NCBI GenBank assembly: GCA_028691595.1
Contig: JAQUZA010000033.1
Location: 1-13,665 of the forward strand
Length of the DNA: 13,665 nucleotides
From: Candidatus Rifleibacteriota bacterium
Lineage (GTDB): Bacteria > Muiribacteriota > Ozemobacteria > Ozemobacterales > Ozemobacteraceae
Direction: 5' to 3'
The notes under the pieces are model-generated. The model did not search any database and was not told the DNA's origin. It was given only the letters and a program-made list of their open reading frames with translations. This document shows positions 1 to 7,272 of the stretch, one piece after another; the first letter of the stretch is position 1; the number at the start of each line of letters is the position of its first letter. The translations under genes and the position numbers were made by a program.

Positions 1-1
1 G

Positions 2-1177
2 GGTTGAAGAAATCGGGCCAATGGTCGAGCCACCACGCATATCTGAGCGATTGACAAACCGCTGCACTTTGACGCCAGCCTTTTCGCATATCTGAGCAAA
101 CACAGCACCAGAAACGGCATCAGAGGTATAGCTTCTATTGGCACTGAGTTTTATGGCAATGCCGCCATTCACGATCGGCCTTGATGTCGGGTCGGCTTTT
201 CCGCCCAGATTGGGGTGAACCGCATGCGCTCCGTCAGCAGAAATAATAAACGATTTTGCCAGAGCCCTGAAAAATTCGCTGCGGCCACCACCCAGACCAA
301 TCACAATTCTTTCGAGCAGATCGGCAAGAATCTGAGAATCAGCGCCCTGTGAAGTTGAACTGCCAACCTCTTCGTGATCAAAACAGGCCATAACACAGGT
401 CGAGGCAGGTTTGCCGGCTGAACAGAGAGCTTCGATACCCGAAAGAACCGAAGCCAGGTTATCGATGCGACCGGCAGAGATAAATTCATTGCCGGCACCT
501 GTCAAACAGCCCTTTTCGTGTTCGTAAAGAAACAGGTCAAAATCAAGAATTTCAGTCGGCTTGAGCTTGAGCTCGGCTGCCAGCATTTTCTGCAGAAAGC
601 CCTTTTCTTCAAGTTTCTGGCTGATCTGACCAAGCACCGGTATTGTATCAACCTGTTTATTGGGCGCAAAGCCGGTATTGGCATCCGGGTTCATGTGAAT
701 GGCAATATTTGGAATAATGCAAACCGGTCGGGCAATATTTACAAGCTTTACGGCAGGCTTAAGCAGATCACTGCTGCGACAGACAACCCGCCCGGCTATT
801 GACAGTGGCCGGTCAAACCAGGTACTGAGAATTGGCCCGCCATATACTTCAGTGTTTATCTTTAGATACTTTTCTTCTGAAACCATTTCAGGGGCTGGCT
901 TAATGCGAAAACAGGGTGAATCAGTGTGCGCCCCGACAATTCTGAACCCGGTTGAGGTCACTGGCTTGCTGCCAGCAATAAAGGCAATGAGAGCCGAATC
1001 ATTTCTGATGATGTAATAACGGCCGCCAGCTTTAATTTTCCATTCGTCAGCCTCAGAAAGCTGCTGAAACTTGTTTTTTTCAAGAATATTTCTGGTTGAA
1101 GCGACGGCATGAAAAGCAGTCGGGCTGGTGTAGCAAAAATCAACAAGCTGTCTGGCAAATTCAATCACATCAGGCAT
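2..1177 (-). CDS. apeB: M18 family aminopeptidase (aspartyl aminopeptidase type), C-terminus cut by window edge
   Basis: Translating the minus strand from the ATG at 1177 gives 392 residues without a stop before the window edge, so the C-terminal tail is missing (the family is usually about 425-460 aa). Family M18 enzymes are cytosolic two-metal peptidases that remove N-terminal residues, often acidic ones, from peptides. Expected metal and catalytic motifs appear in order: GAHTDSPC (His84), a HMNPDANTG stretch (161-169), SAGRIDNL (bridging Asp239), DHEEVGSS (Glu269 and Glu270), SADGAHAVHPN (Asp315) and RSDMRGGSTIGP near the cut end. A GAGG ribosome binding site lies 9 nt before the ATG. The gene is divergent from the 137-residue gene at 1351. 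Any partner downstream lies outside the window. Family assignment is secure; aspartyl specificity is inferred from the family, and apeB is the generic symbol. Confidence 0.95.
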   Translation of the reverse strand, partial: MPDVIEFARQLVDFCYTSPTAFHAVASTRNILEKNKFQQLSEADEWKIKAGGRYYIIRNDSALIAFIAGSKPVTSTGFRIVGAHTDSPCFRIKPAPEMVSEEKYLKINTEVYGGPILSTWFDRPLSIAGRVVCRSSDLLKPAVKLVNIARPVCIIPNIAIHMNPDANTGFAPNKQVDTIPVLGQISQKLEEKGFLQKMLAAELKLKPTEILDFDLFLYEHEKGCLTGAGNEFISAGRIDNLASVLSGIEALCSAGKPASTCVMACFDHEEVGSSTSQGADSQILADLLERIVIGLGGGRSEFFRALAKSFIISADGAHAVHPNLGGKADPTSRPIVNGGIAIKLSANRSYTSDAVSGAVFAQICEKAGVKVQRFVNRSDMRGGSTIGPISST

Positions 1178-1211
1178 TTTATCAAACCTCGAAACTAATT
1201 TTGTTGCACTG

Positions 1212-1220
1212 ATTTTAGCA
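1212..1220 (-). promoter_or_regulatory. Candidate extended -10 promoter for the aminopeptidase gene
   Basis: On the minus strand the sequence reads TGCTAAAAT, an extended -10 element (TGnTAAAAT), about 34 nt before the start codon at 1177. No good -35 hexamer lies 17 nt upstream, which extended -10 promoters can tolerate. Assigned by pattern only. Confidence 0.35.
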
Positions 1221-1287
1221 TAACCTCAAACAAACTTCCCCTGATTTTTACGACAATCGGCCTTTAAAATTGCTAAAACCCGGTCAT

Positions 1288-1315
1288 TAATGTTCAGCAT
1301 CTGCTGTGCCGATAA
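1288..1315 (+). promoter_or_regulatory. Sigma-28 (FliA)-like promoter
   Basis: TAATGTTC (1288-1295) and GCCGATAA (1308-1315) are separated by 12 nt. The FliA consensus is TAAAGTTT, 11 nt, GCCGATAA, so the -10 matches 8/8 and the -35 matches 6/8 with spacing one base long. It lies 35 nt before the ATG at 1351, with the strand and distance expected for that gene. No recognisable flagellar gene is in the window, so the regulon assignment is inference. Confidence 0.4.
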
Positions 1316-1350
1316 TTTGTTCATACATAGACAATTAAGGACAGGCAAAC

Positions 1351-1764
1351 ATGAACATTAACGATTCTCTGACCGCGTACAAAAACATCGGGTCGGTAAA
1401 AACCGGCACCGGAAGTGCTCAATCCACAAACACTTCTTCTCTGCACACGAAGACTCTTTCAGACTACCTCGAAGAAGAGAAACAGCCTGAACGCTCCGAT
1501 AGCTACAGCCAAAACCTTCGACCAACCGAAGGGGCACTCAACCTTGAACCACTTGAACGCTACCGCTACATGCTCAATCAGGCCAAAACCGTTCCAACAC
1601 TGAACATTGCCACAAATGACCCCAAGGAAACCATAAAAAAAGCCAACGAAATTATCAATAACGCCATTATGCCAACCGGCGAGGAAAACCCTGATATGGC
1701 GGAACTTACCCGTGCTCTGCAGGTAAAACAGCTTATGCAGGGCAGACTCGATATCGCTGCCTGA
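1351..1764 (+). CDS. Hypothetical protein, 137 aa, Ser/Thr-rich N-terminus and helical C-terminus
   Basis: I do not recognise this protein with confidence. The first ~60 residues are polar, rich in Ser, Thr and Asn, and probably disordered. The rest looks helical. Residues 90-108 (DPKETIKKA, then an Ile/Ala-rich helix ending MP) resemble from memory the DPExTIxKAxxIxxAAxxP segment of SprA-related/CJM1_0395-type putative metalloproteases. No zinc HExxH motif is present, so it is not an enzyme of that class by itself. There is no signal peptide or membrane segment. The start is supported by AAGGA 9 nt upstream and by the sigma-28-like promoter at 1288-1315. That promoter could place it in a motility regulon, and the unstructured N-terminus with a helical C-terminus is loosely reminiscent of small flagellar regulators. 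It does not show a clear FlgM signature. prfC, downstream, has its own promoter. Confidence 0.7.
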   Translation: MNINDSLTAYKNIGSVKTGTGSAQSTNTSSLHTKTLSDYLEEEKQPERSDSYSQNLRPTEGALNLEPLERYRYMLNQAKTVPTLNIATNDPKETIKKANEIINNAIMPTGEENPDMAELTRALQVKQLMQGRLDIAA

Positions 1765-1770
1765 GCTTTA

Positions 1771-1799
1771 TTGACCACTGGCGGGTTTTCCTGTATAGT
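1771..1799 (+). promoter_or_regulatory. Near-consensus sigma-70 promoter for prfC
   Basis: TTGACC (1771-1776), a 17-nt spacer, then TATAGT (1794-1799): 5/6 matches to each consensus hexamer at optimal spacing. It starts 7 nt after the stop of the preceding gene, and transcription would begin about 25 nt before the prfC ATG. It implies prfC is transcribed independently of the 137-residue gene. Confidence 0.7.
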
Positions 1800-1831
1800 A
1801 TCCTCTCTATTTTTGTGGCCGCGAGGACTCT

Positions 1832-3418
1832 ATGCATAAACATAATAAACCTGAAATCGACCGACGCCGGTGCTTTGGCATCATCAGCCACCCCGATGCC
1901 GGCAAAACAACATTAACGGAAAAACTCCTGCTGTTTGGCGGTGCCATTCAGATGGCAGGGGCAATCAAAGCACGCAAGTCAGATCGCCACGCCACCAGCG
2001 ACTGGATGAAAATTGAGCAGGAACGCGGCATTTCAGTCACGACCTCAGTTATGAAGTTCGACTACCGCGATTTTGAAATCAATCTGCTCGATACCCCCGG
2101 CCACCAGGACTTCTCTGAAGACACCTATCGCGTGTTAACTGCAGTAGACAGTGCTCTGATGGTCATCGACAGCGTTAAGGGTGTCGAAACCCAGACAGAA
2201 AAACTGATGTCGATCTGCCGTATGCGCAACACCCCGATCATAACCCTGATAAATAAGCTCGACCGCGAAGGCCGCATGCCACTCGATCTCATGCAGGAAA
2301 TCGAAAATAAACTGCAGGTTGAGTGCGCGCCGCTCTCATGGCCAATCGGCATGGGCAAAACCTTCAAGGGCGTGTATAACATCTATAGAAAAGAAATCGT
2401 TCTTTTCAGACCAGGCGAAGCGCGCCGACCCCAGGATGTAATCAAGATCAAAAGCCTTTCCGACCCTAAGCTCGATGAGATTCTCGGCTTCCAGGCCCAG
2501 GAACTCCGCGATGACCTCGAACTTCTCGAAGGCGCAGCGGCTCCATTCGACCATGAGCATTACCTGCGTGGCAATCAAACCCCGGTCTTCTTCGGCAGCG
2601 CCCTCAACAACTTTGGCATCCAGGAACTCCTCGATGCGTTTGTCGAACTTTCGCCCCCGCCAACCCCACGACCCACCGAAACAAGGGTTGTGTCACCTTA
2701 TGAACCAGACTTCTCAGGTTTCGCCTTCAAAATTCAGGCAAACATGGACCCTGCACATCGTGACCGCATTGCTTTTGTCAGAATCTGCTCAGGCAAGTTT
2801 ACCCGCGGTATGAAGGTGATGCATCACCGCCTTGGCCGCGAAATAACCCTTGCCAACGCTACAATTTTCATGGCCCAGGATCGTCAGAACGTTGAAGAAG
2901 CCTACCCCGGTGACATAATAGGCATCCACAACCGCGGAACCATCAAAATTGGTGATACTTTTACAATTAAAGAGCCTCTTAAATTTACCGGCATTCCCAA
3001 TTTTGCTCCCGAAATTTTCAAGCGCGTCATTCTAAAAAATCCCCTTAAAACCAAACAACTGCAAAAAGGTCTGCTGCAACTGTCAGAAGAAGGTGCTGTT
3101 CAGGTTTTTCGGCCCCTGTTCGGCAACGACTATCTAATCGGAGCCGTAGGAGTACTGCAGTTCGACGTTACCATGTCGCGACTGAAAGAAGAATACAGCG
3201 TCGATGCAATCTACGAACATGTCGATTTTTCTATTGCCAGATGGATAGACAGCGATGATGAACGAAAGCTCGAAGAGTTTAAAAAGCGCTATAAAACCAG
3301 CCTCGCTTACGATACCGCCGAAGCACTTACGCTCATGGCTCCTGATAAATGGCGCTTGAATTACATCATGAAAGAATGGCCTGAAATCAAGTTTTTCGAA
3401 ACCCGCGAACACGAATAA
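1832..3418 (+). CDS. prfC: Peptide chain release factor 3 (RF3)
   Basis: RF3 is a cytosolic translational GTPase that removes RF1 or RF2 from the ribosome after peptide release. The 528-residue length matches the family (529 in E. coli). GTPase motifs are in place: G1 HPDAGKTT (20-27), the switch I/G2 region RGISVTTSVM (65-74), G3 DTPGH (87-91), G4 NKLD (141-144), and a later GSALNNFG segment fitting G5. The IKARKSDRHATSDWM stretch is typical of RF3 rather than EF-G. A beta-barrel domain II (FKIQANMDPAHRDRIAFVRI) and an RF3-type domain III (VGVLQFDVTMSRLKEEY) follow. The ATG has GAGGA 4 nt upstream, a slightly short spacing. The gene appears intact and monocistronic. Confidence 0.97.
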   Translation: MHKHNKPEIDRRRCFGIISHPDAGKTTLTEKLLLFGGAIQMAGAIKARKSDRHATSDWMKIEQERGISVTTSVMKFDYRDFEINLLDTPGHQDFSEDTYRVLTAVDSALMVIDSVKGVETQTEKLMSICRMRNTPIITLINKLDREGRMPLDLMQEIENKLQVECAPLSWPIGMGKTFKGVYNIYRKEIVLFRPGEARRPQDVIKIKSLSDPKLDEILGFQAQELRDDLELLEGAAAPFDHEHYLRGNQTPVFFGSALNNFGIQELLDAFVELSPPPTPRPTETRVVSPYEPDFSGFAFKIQANMDPAHRDRIAFVRICSGKFTRGMKVMHHRLGREITLANATIFMAQDRQNVEEAYPGDIIGIHNRGTIKIGDTFTIKEPLKFTGIPNFAPEIFKRVILKNPLKTKQLQKGLLQLSEEGAVQVFRPLFGNDYLIGAVGVLQFDVTMSRLKEEYSVDAIYEHVDFSIARWIDSDDERKLEEFKKRYKTSLAYDTAEALTLMAPDKWRLNYIMKEWPEIKFFETREHE

Positions 3419-3453
3419 ACCCTATCAGGCCCCGACAGACAAACGCAAACCAT

Positions 3454-3479
3454 AGCAACAAAGCAAAACGCCTGTTGCT
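3454..3479 (+). terminator. Weak candidate terminator after prfC
   Basis: AGCAACA (3454-3460) pairs with TGTTGCT (3473-3479) around a 12-nt loop, followed by CTTTCC. The stem is only 7 bp and the T-tract is poor, so this is a tentative call for the end of the prfC transcript. Confidence 0.25.
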
Positions 3480-3539
3480 CTTTCCGGTTTTGGCAAAAAT
3501 GCCGATAGTTATTTTAGAATCAGATTTGAGGAGGCCAGA

Positions 3540-3683
3540 ATGAAACGAGAAAAAAGTTCCAAACCCGCCCTTCAGCCAGAATGCAAGACCTGCAGCAGAT
3601 TCGCAATTCTTAAAATGCCCTGCGACCCGGCAGCATGCATCTTCAGAGAGAAAAAGATCAAAACCGACTGGTTTATCATCTGA
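3540..3683 (+). CDS. Small four-cysteine protein, 47 aa, possibly zinc-binding
   Basis: An ATG at 3540 opens a 47-residue frame ending in TGA at 3681-3683. A strong GAGGAGG ribosome binding site lies 5 nt upstream, which is the main evidence that it is translated. The product is basic, with a Lys-rich N-terminus and four cysteines arranged C15-x2-C18 and C28-x4-C33, separated by nine residues. Two cysteine pairs of this kind commonly hold one zinc ion or a redox disulfide. No signal peptide or membrane segment is visible. It stands alone between prfC and the hydrolase operon, in a region otherwise without genes. I do not recognise the family. Homologues conserving the four cysteines would confirm it. 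Confidence 0.6.
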   Translation: MKREKSSKPALQPECKTCSRFAILKMPCDPAACIFREKKIKTDWFII

Positions 3684-4045
3684 AAACTTCTTCTAAGCAA
3701 CTTTAACAGACATCTGCAAACAAGATTGAAGAAGAGAAACCATTATTTGTATTGTGAACGTTTTCACTTTGCCTGAAAATTCGGCAAAAAAAACCTGAGG
3801 CATCTGCTCAGTGATTTAACCTCAACCAGTCTTTAGACTGTACAACTCTCTTCTCTGTTTTGTGCGGCCCCTCACCTTGTCCCGGCCGAGAAGACTCAAG
3901 CAGAAGGTACAAAGTCAGGCGTCTCTCTAACTTCAGTATAACAAAAAAATTTCGTTGCATCCATAACCCTCATCATTTTTTTTCAAACCTGATTTTGCCT
4001 GGCACTTTTTTCTGCGATTCTCTAAGAAAGAAGCCAACTCTGTGA
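3684..4045. other. Noncoding stretch with short inverted repeats
   Basis: About 360 bases without a convincing gene. It holds a LacI-family-like palindrome (separate entry) and several 5-bp hairpins, such as CTGAG...CTCAG near 3800 and CAGTC-TTTA-GACTG near 3830. A possible stem pairs GAGAAGAC with GTCTCTC around 3890-3925. Together they do not match a riboswitch or RNA family that I recognise. The nearest downstream gene is the hydrolase at 4077, so this could be a long upstream control region. Confidence 0.4.
3753..3766. promoter_or_regulatory. LacI/CcpA-family-like operator palindrome
   Basis: TGTGAACGTTTTCA matches the cre/LacI-family pattern TGWAANCGNTNWCA at all but one position and sits inside the perfect inverted repeat GTGAA-CGTT-TTCAC. 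It is in noncoding DNA about 310 bases before the hydrolase start and 70 bases after the small Cys protein. No regulator gene is nearby, so function is speculative. Confidence 0.3.
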
Positions 4046-4051
4046 TAGAAT
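4043..4051 (+). promoter_or_regulatory. Candidate extended -10 promoter for the hydrolase-nqr operon
   Basis: TGATAGAAT is an extended -10 element (TGnTAGAAT) about 25 nt upstream of the ATG at 4077. The -35 region is poor. It is the nearest plausible promoter before a gene string whose gaps are all under 25 nt, so it may drive the whole operon. Confidence 0.45.
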
Positions 4052-4076
4052 GGCAAAAAATGTCTGAGGTTAATAC

Positions 4077-4925
4077 ATGAGTTCACTTGAACAGACTACC
4101 GCCATTGAAATAAAAGAGACCCGTATCTCCTTCTCTGAAACAGGTAAAGGCGAACCATTACTTTTTCTGCACGGTAACCCCGGGAGCCGCAAGGATTTTT
4201 CTGCCATACTCGCCAGGTCAGAGGGCCTTGATTGTCGCCTGATTATGCCCGACAGGCCCGGTCACAATGGCAGCGAAGAACTTATCAACGAAAATAATGA
4301 TCCATGGCTGGATACAGAAGTTTTTGCCGAACTGATTGATGCCAGATGCAACGGCAAAACCTGGCTTTTCGGTTATTCGATGGGTTGTCACATTGCCTGC
4401 CGCATCGCCATTAAATATCCCGACAAAGTTAAGGGAATTATTATGGCCGCACCCTATCTTACCCCTGATAATCCAGACGAAAAGCCTTCTTCACTACCAG
4501 ACCTCGCCAAAGGTGCCATATTGGGCACCGCTCTTGGCATTCTTCTGCCATTGCTTTCGCAAAATCGCATGCTCAAGCACCTTGAAAACCTGTTTTCACC
4601 AGGTCAACTCACTGATGAATACCGCGAAACCTGGATGCCGCGTTACACCCGCTTTGAATCGATGATGGCCTTGATGACTGATAAAAACTCGATGCTCAAA
4701 ACTCTTGAAGAGGTTAAAAACAACCTCAAAACAATCAAATGCCCGATTGTCGCTCTAATAGGCGATAAAGATGCCGTATGCTCATACGAAAACCAGAAAA
4801 ACCTTCTCAAAGAATCGTTGCCCGAAGCGGCTTTGCAAATCATCACCGATGGTGGCCATGCCCTGCCGTTGACACACCCCGAAGACTGTCTTAACATTAT
4901 TCGCGAAGCCCTCAACTGCAAATAA
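4077..4925 (+). CDS. Alpha/beta-hydrolase fold protein
   Basis: A 282-residue cytosolic alpha/beta hydrolase without signal peptide. The HGNPGS motif (32-37) forms the oxyanion region. The nucleophile elbow GYSMG places the catalytic serine at residue 101. The late acid is probably Asp232 in GDKDAV, and GGHALPL supplies His261. Residues 130-200 form a helical cap (PDLAKGAILGTALGILLPLL and after), which normally sets specificity; the substrate (ester, lactone, epoxide or C-C bond) cannot be told from the sequence. GAGGT lies 6 nt before the ATG. The stop is 23 nt before nqrB, so co-transcription is likely. It occupies the place that nqrA holds in classical nqr operons but is unrelated to it. 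Confidence 0.9.
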   Translation: MSSLEQTTAIEIKETRISFSETGKGEPLLFLHGNPGSRKDFSAILARSEGLDCRLIMPDRPGHNGSEELINENNDPWLDTEVFAELIDARCNGKTWLFGYSMGCHIACRIAIKYPDKVKGIIMAAPYLTPDNPDEKPSSLPDLAKGAILGTALGILLPLLSQNRMLKHLENLFSPGQLTDEYRETWMPRYTRFESMMALMTDKNSMLKTLEEVKNNLKTIKCPIVALIGDKDAVCSYENQKNLLKESLPEAALQIITDGGHALPLTHPEDCLNIIREALNCK

Positions 4926-4948
4926 ACACCCCGAGAAACCGAGGAAGT

Positions 4949-6025
4949 ATGTCACAATTTCTCAAGCAATATGTTCAATATCAGAAGCCGCAGATCAACA
5001 TGCTTGCGGCTCTGAGCCTGCCACTTGCAGGTGCCGTCTATAATTTTGGCTGGCGGTCAGCAGTTTTTGTTTTTTTCTCGATGTTCTGCTGCTGGCTGGC
5101 AGAATATCTTTTTACCCGCCGCGAAGGGAAACCGGCCTCTGCCGCCGCCCTTGTTACCGGGGCCCTGCTGGGCCTGATCAGCCCGCCCAACGTGCCGTTC
5201 TGGCAGATTGCAGTCGGCGGCTTTTTCTGCATGATTTTTGCCAAGATGACCTTTGGCGGCTTTGGAAAAAACATTTTCAATCCGGCCATGGTTGGGCGCT
5301 GCTTTCTCTATATCAGTTTTCCTGCAGTCATGGCCGCCAGCTGGTATGTACCATTCCAGGGTAGCATCGCCGGGTTTGCTGCCTATACTGCCAGCACCAG
5401 AACCGCAGCGGTTGACACCAGCATGTTCGCCGTTGATGGCATTACCAGCGCCACTACCCTGACCTCCGTTAAAAAGCTCAACAATCACCGCCGCGAAGCC
5501 CTCAATGCACAAAACGCCGACGAAGCCGCGAAGGCCTTGAAATCATTCGAGAATATCTCTCTGAGCCGCCTGTTTTTTGGCAACATCAATGGCTGCCTTG
5601 GCGAAACCAGTTCGCTTCTCATTCTGCTCAGCCTGGCCTACCTGCTTTATCAGAAGGTTATTTTTATCCCGCTGCTGATTGGACCCTTCATCGGGCTATT
5701 TCTCGCTAAGCTCATGCTGCATCTTCCCGGGGTTGAAATCGATGTTCTACCACTCCTAAAAGGAACCATGGTCAACATCTTTGCGGGTGGAACTCTCTTT
5801 GCCGCTGTATTTATGGTGACAGAACCGATCACGGCACCAATGAACAACAAGGCGCGCTGGATATATGCAATTCTTATCGGCTTTCTGGCTGCCATCATCA
5901 GAAGCATGTCGGCCTTCAATGCCGGTTTTATGTTCGCAATACTGCTCGGAAACACCTTTGGGCCGTTGATCGAGATCGGAGTTACCGAATACGAAAAACT
6001 GCATAAAAAGGAAAAGACTGCATGA
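4949..6025 (+). CDS. nqrB: Na+-translocating NADH:quinone oxidoreductase subunit B (short, NqrB/RnfD family)
   Basis: A polytopic inner-membrane subunit of 358 residues. In the family it carries a covalently bound FMN and riboflavin, forms the quinone site and part of the Na+ path. The FGGFGKNIFNPAMVGRCFL segment (102-120) is the family hallmark. DGITSAT (163-169) is the FMN-attachment motif, with Thr169 the likely linked residue. MVTEPITAPMNNKARW (289-304) and ILLGNTFGPL (331-340) match the C-terminal core. It is clearly shorter than Vibrio NqrB (about 415 aa): the hydrophilic N-terminal extension is absent, making it RnfD-sized. A GAGG site lies 4 nt before the ATG. The stop overlaps the nqrC start (ATGA). 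Family membership is certain; NqrB rather than RnfD is chosen because nqrF follows and the neighbours are NqrC/D/E-like. Confidence 0.88.
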   Translation: MSQFLKQYVQYQKPQINMLAALSLPLAGAVYNFGWRSAVFVFFSMFCCWLAEYLFTRREGKPASAAALVTGALLGLISPPNVPFWQIAVGGFFCMIFAKMTFGGFGKNIFNPAMVGRCFLYISFPAVMAASWYVPFQGSIAGFAAYTASTRTAAVDTSMFAVDGITSATTLTSVKKLNNHRREALNAQNADEAAKALKSFENISLSRLFFGNINGCLGETSSLLILLSLAYLLYQKVIFIPLLIGPFIGLFLAKLMLHLPGVEIDVLPLLKGTMVNIFAGGTLFAAVFMVTEPITAPMNNKARWIYAILIGFLAAIIRSMSAFNAGFMFAILLGNTFGPLIEIGVTEYEKLHKKEKTA

Positions 6026-6657
6026 ACGAGAAAATCAGAACAGTTCTTTTCACACTTGCTATCACGGCAGTCTTTGTCTTCATGGTCAGCGGTATAAATT
6101 CTCTGCTTGCCGATAAAATTTCGGCCAATCGCACCATTGCCAGGCAAAAGGTAATACTTAAGCTTTTCGGGTTGCTACCTGCTGATCGTCAGGTTGACGA
6201 CACAGCAATCCCGGCACTTTTTGCCGCCGAAACCAGCCCCATAAGCTTTCCTTCTCAGCCACAATACGAATGTTACCGACCGGGCCGGTCATCGGCAAAA
6301 TTATTCGTCATAGCTTTCAAAGGGCAGGGTTTCTGGGACAACATCTCAGGTTTTATCGCCCTGAACCTCGATAACAATACCATTTCAGGCCTGGAGTTTA
6401 CACAGCATGGCGAAACCCCAGGTCTCGGTGGCCGTATCAGTGAACCTGAGTTCAAGGCCAGATTTGCCGGCAAGCCTTTCTCAACCGTTCGCAGTGATGG
6501 CTTACGTCTAAAAATGGTCGCAGAGGGTTCTGCAAAAAATCCTGATGAAGTCGATGGCATAACCGGAGCAACCGGAACCTCAAATGCCATCGAAAAGATT
6601 GTTAACAGCACGATAAACAACTTCCTGAAATTGAACGAAGGGGGAAATAACCTATGA
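6022..6657 (+). CDS. nqrC: Na+-translocating NADH:quinone oxidoreductase subunit C
   Basis: A 211-residue subunit with one N-terminal membrane helix (about 8-28) and a periplasmic FMN-binding domain. Covalent FMN is expected on Thr184 of DGITGAT (178-184), matching the family S/D-G-x-T/S-G-A-T motif. FKGQGFWDNISGFIAL (99-113) and the HGETPGLGGRI segment (129-139) fit NqrC better than RnfG, which typically reads HKETPGLG. The protein is shorter than Vibrio NqrC (about 257 aa) and close to RnfG length. In the complex it passes electrons from the NqrD/E iron centre to the FMN of NqrB. It overlaps nqrB and nqrD by 4 nt each (ATGA), which indicates translational coupling. Confidence 0.92.
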   Translation: MNEKIRTVLFTLAITAVFVFMVSGINSLLADKISANRTIARQKVILKLFGLLPADRQVDDTAIPALFAAETSPISFPSQPQYECYRPGRSSAKLFVIAFKGQGFWDNISGFIALNLDNNTISGLEFTQHGETPGLGGRISEPEFKARFAGKPFSTVRSDGLRLKMVAEGSAKNPDEVDGITGATGTSNAIEKIVNSTINNFLKLNEGGNNL

Positions 6658-7268
6658 GCACCGGACCCGCCAAAGGCATGAATGCTCTTAAGCGCATGCT
6701 CTGGGATGAAAACCCCGTAATCGGGCAGATACTCGGCATCTGCTCAGCTCTGGCCGTTACCAACCTGGTAAAAAACACTCTGGTAATGTGCCTTGGCCTG
6801 ATATTTACGCTTATGATGTCGTGCCTGACCGTATCATTGCTGCGCAACGTCATTCCAAGACGGGTACGTATGATCGTGCAGGTGCTGGTAATAGCCGCCT
6901 ACGTTATTTTCATCAAGATCGTTCTCGATGCTTATCTTCCTGAAATCAGCAACGAACTTGGGCCATACGTTGGTCTGATCATTACCAACTGTATTGTCAT
7001 GGGCCGAACCGAGGGCTATGCCATGGGCAACAAACCGGTCGATGCGGTGCTCGACGGCATCGGGGCCGGCATTGGCTATTCGCTTGTATTACTGCCCATC
7101 GCCATGATCCGCGAACCTCTTGGCCTTGGCACTTTTTTCGGGATACAGGTTCTGCCCTCAGACTGGACAAGATGGAACATGATGGTCATTGCCCCAAGCG
7201 GTTTCTTCGCTCTGGCCACCTTCATCTGGGTCGTGCGTGCTTTTAAGACCAGCGGAGCAAAGAGGTAA
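6654..7268 (+). CDS. nqrD: Na+-translocating NADH:quinone oxidoreductase subunit D
   Basis: A 204-residue integral membrane subunit with about six hydrophobic helices. The half-helix motifs GICSALAVT (28-36) and LIITNCIVMGR (108-118) supply Cys30 and Cys113, two of the four cysteines that with NqrE hold the intramembrane iron-sulfur centre. Length and the motifs LRNVIPRRVRMIVQ and DGIGAGIGYSLVL fit NqrD (about 210 aa) and distinguish it from the NqrE paralogue. It starts inside the nqrC stop (ATGA), and nqrE begins 4 nt after its stop. Confidence 0.95.
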   Translation: MSTGPAKGMNALKRMLWDENPVIGQILGICSALAVTNLVKNTLVMCLGLIFTLMMSCLTVSLLRNVIPRRVRMIVQVLVIAAYVIFIKIVLDAYLPEISNELGPYVGLIITNCIVMGRTEGYAMGNKPVDAVLDGIGAGIGYSLVLLPIAMIREPLGLGTFFGIQVLPSDWTRWNMMVIAPSGFFALATFIWVVRAFKTSGAKR

Positions 7269-7272
7269 AAGT

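Noticed and set aside
301..1164. Several short open frames on both strands (plus 518-802 and 699-1016; minus 301-498, 502-684, 958-1164)
   Set aside because: All lie within the M18 aminopeptidase frame on the minus strand, which carries every family motif. The others have no motif or ribosome binding site.
3860..4045. A 61-residue plus-strand frame in the noncoding stretch
   Set aside because: Its GTG start has no ribosome binding site, its composition is irregular and there is no recognisable domain. It overlaps short inverted repeats and the next gene's promoter.
5057..5512. A 151-residue minus-strand frame opposite nqrB
   Set aside because: It is antisense to the conserved NqrB core and rich in shadow-codon residues. 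It has no ribosome binding site or domain.
7189..7272. Upstream in-frame start for nqrE
   Set aside because: It would overlap nqrD by 80 nt and add residues absent from the family; the ATG at 7273 has a good ribosome binding site.
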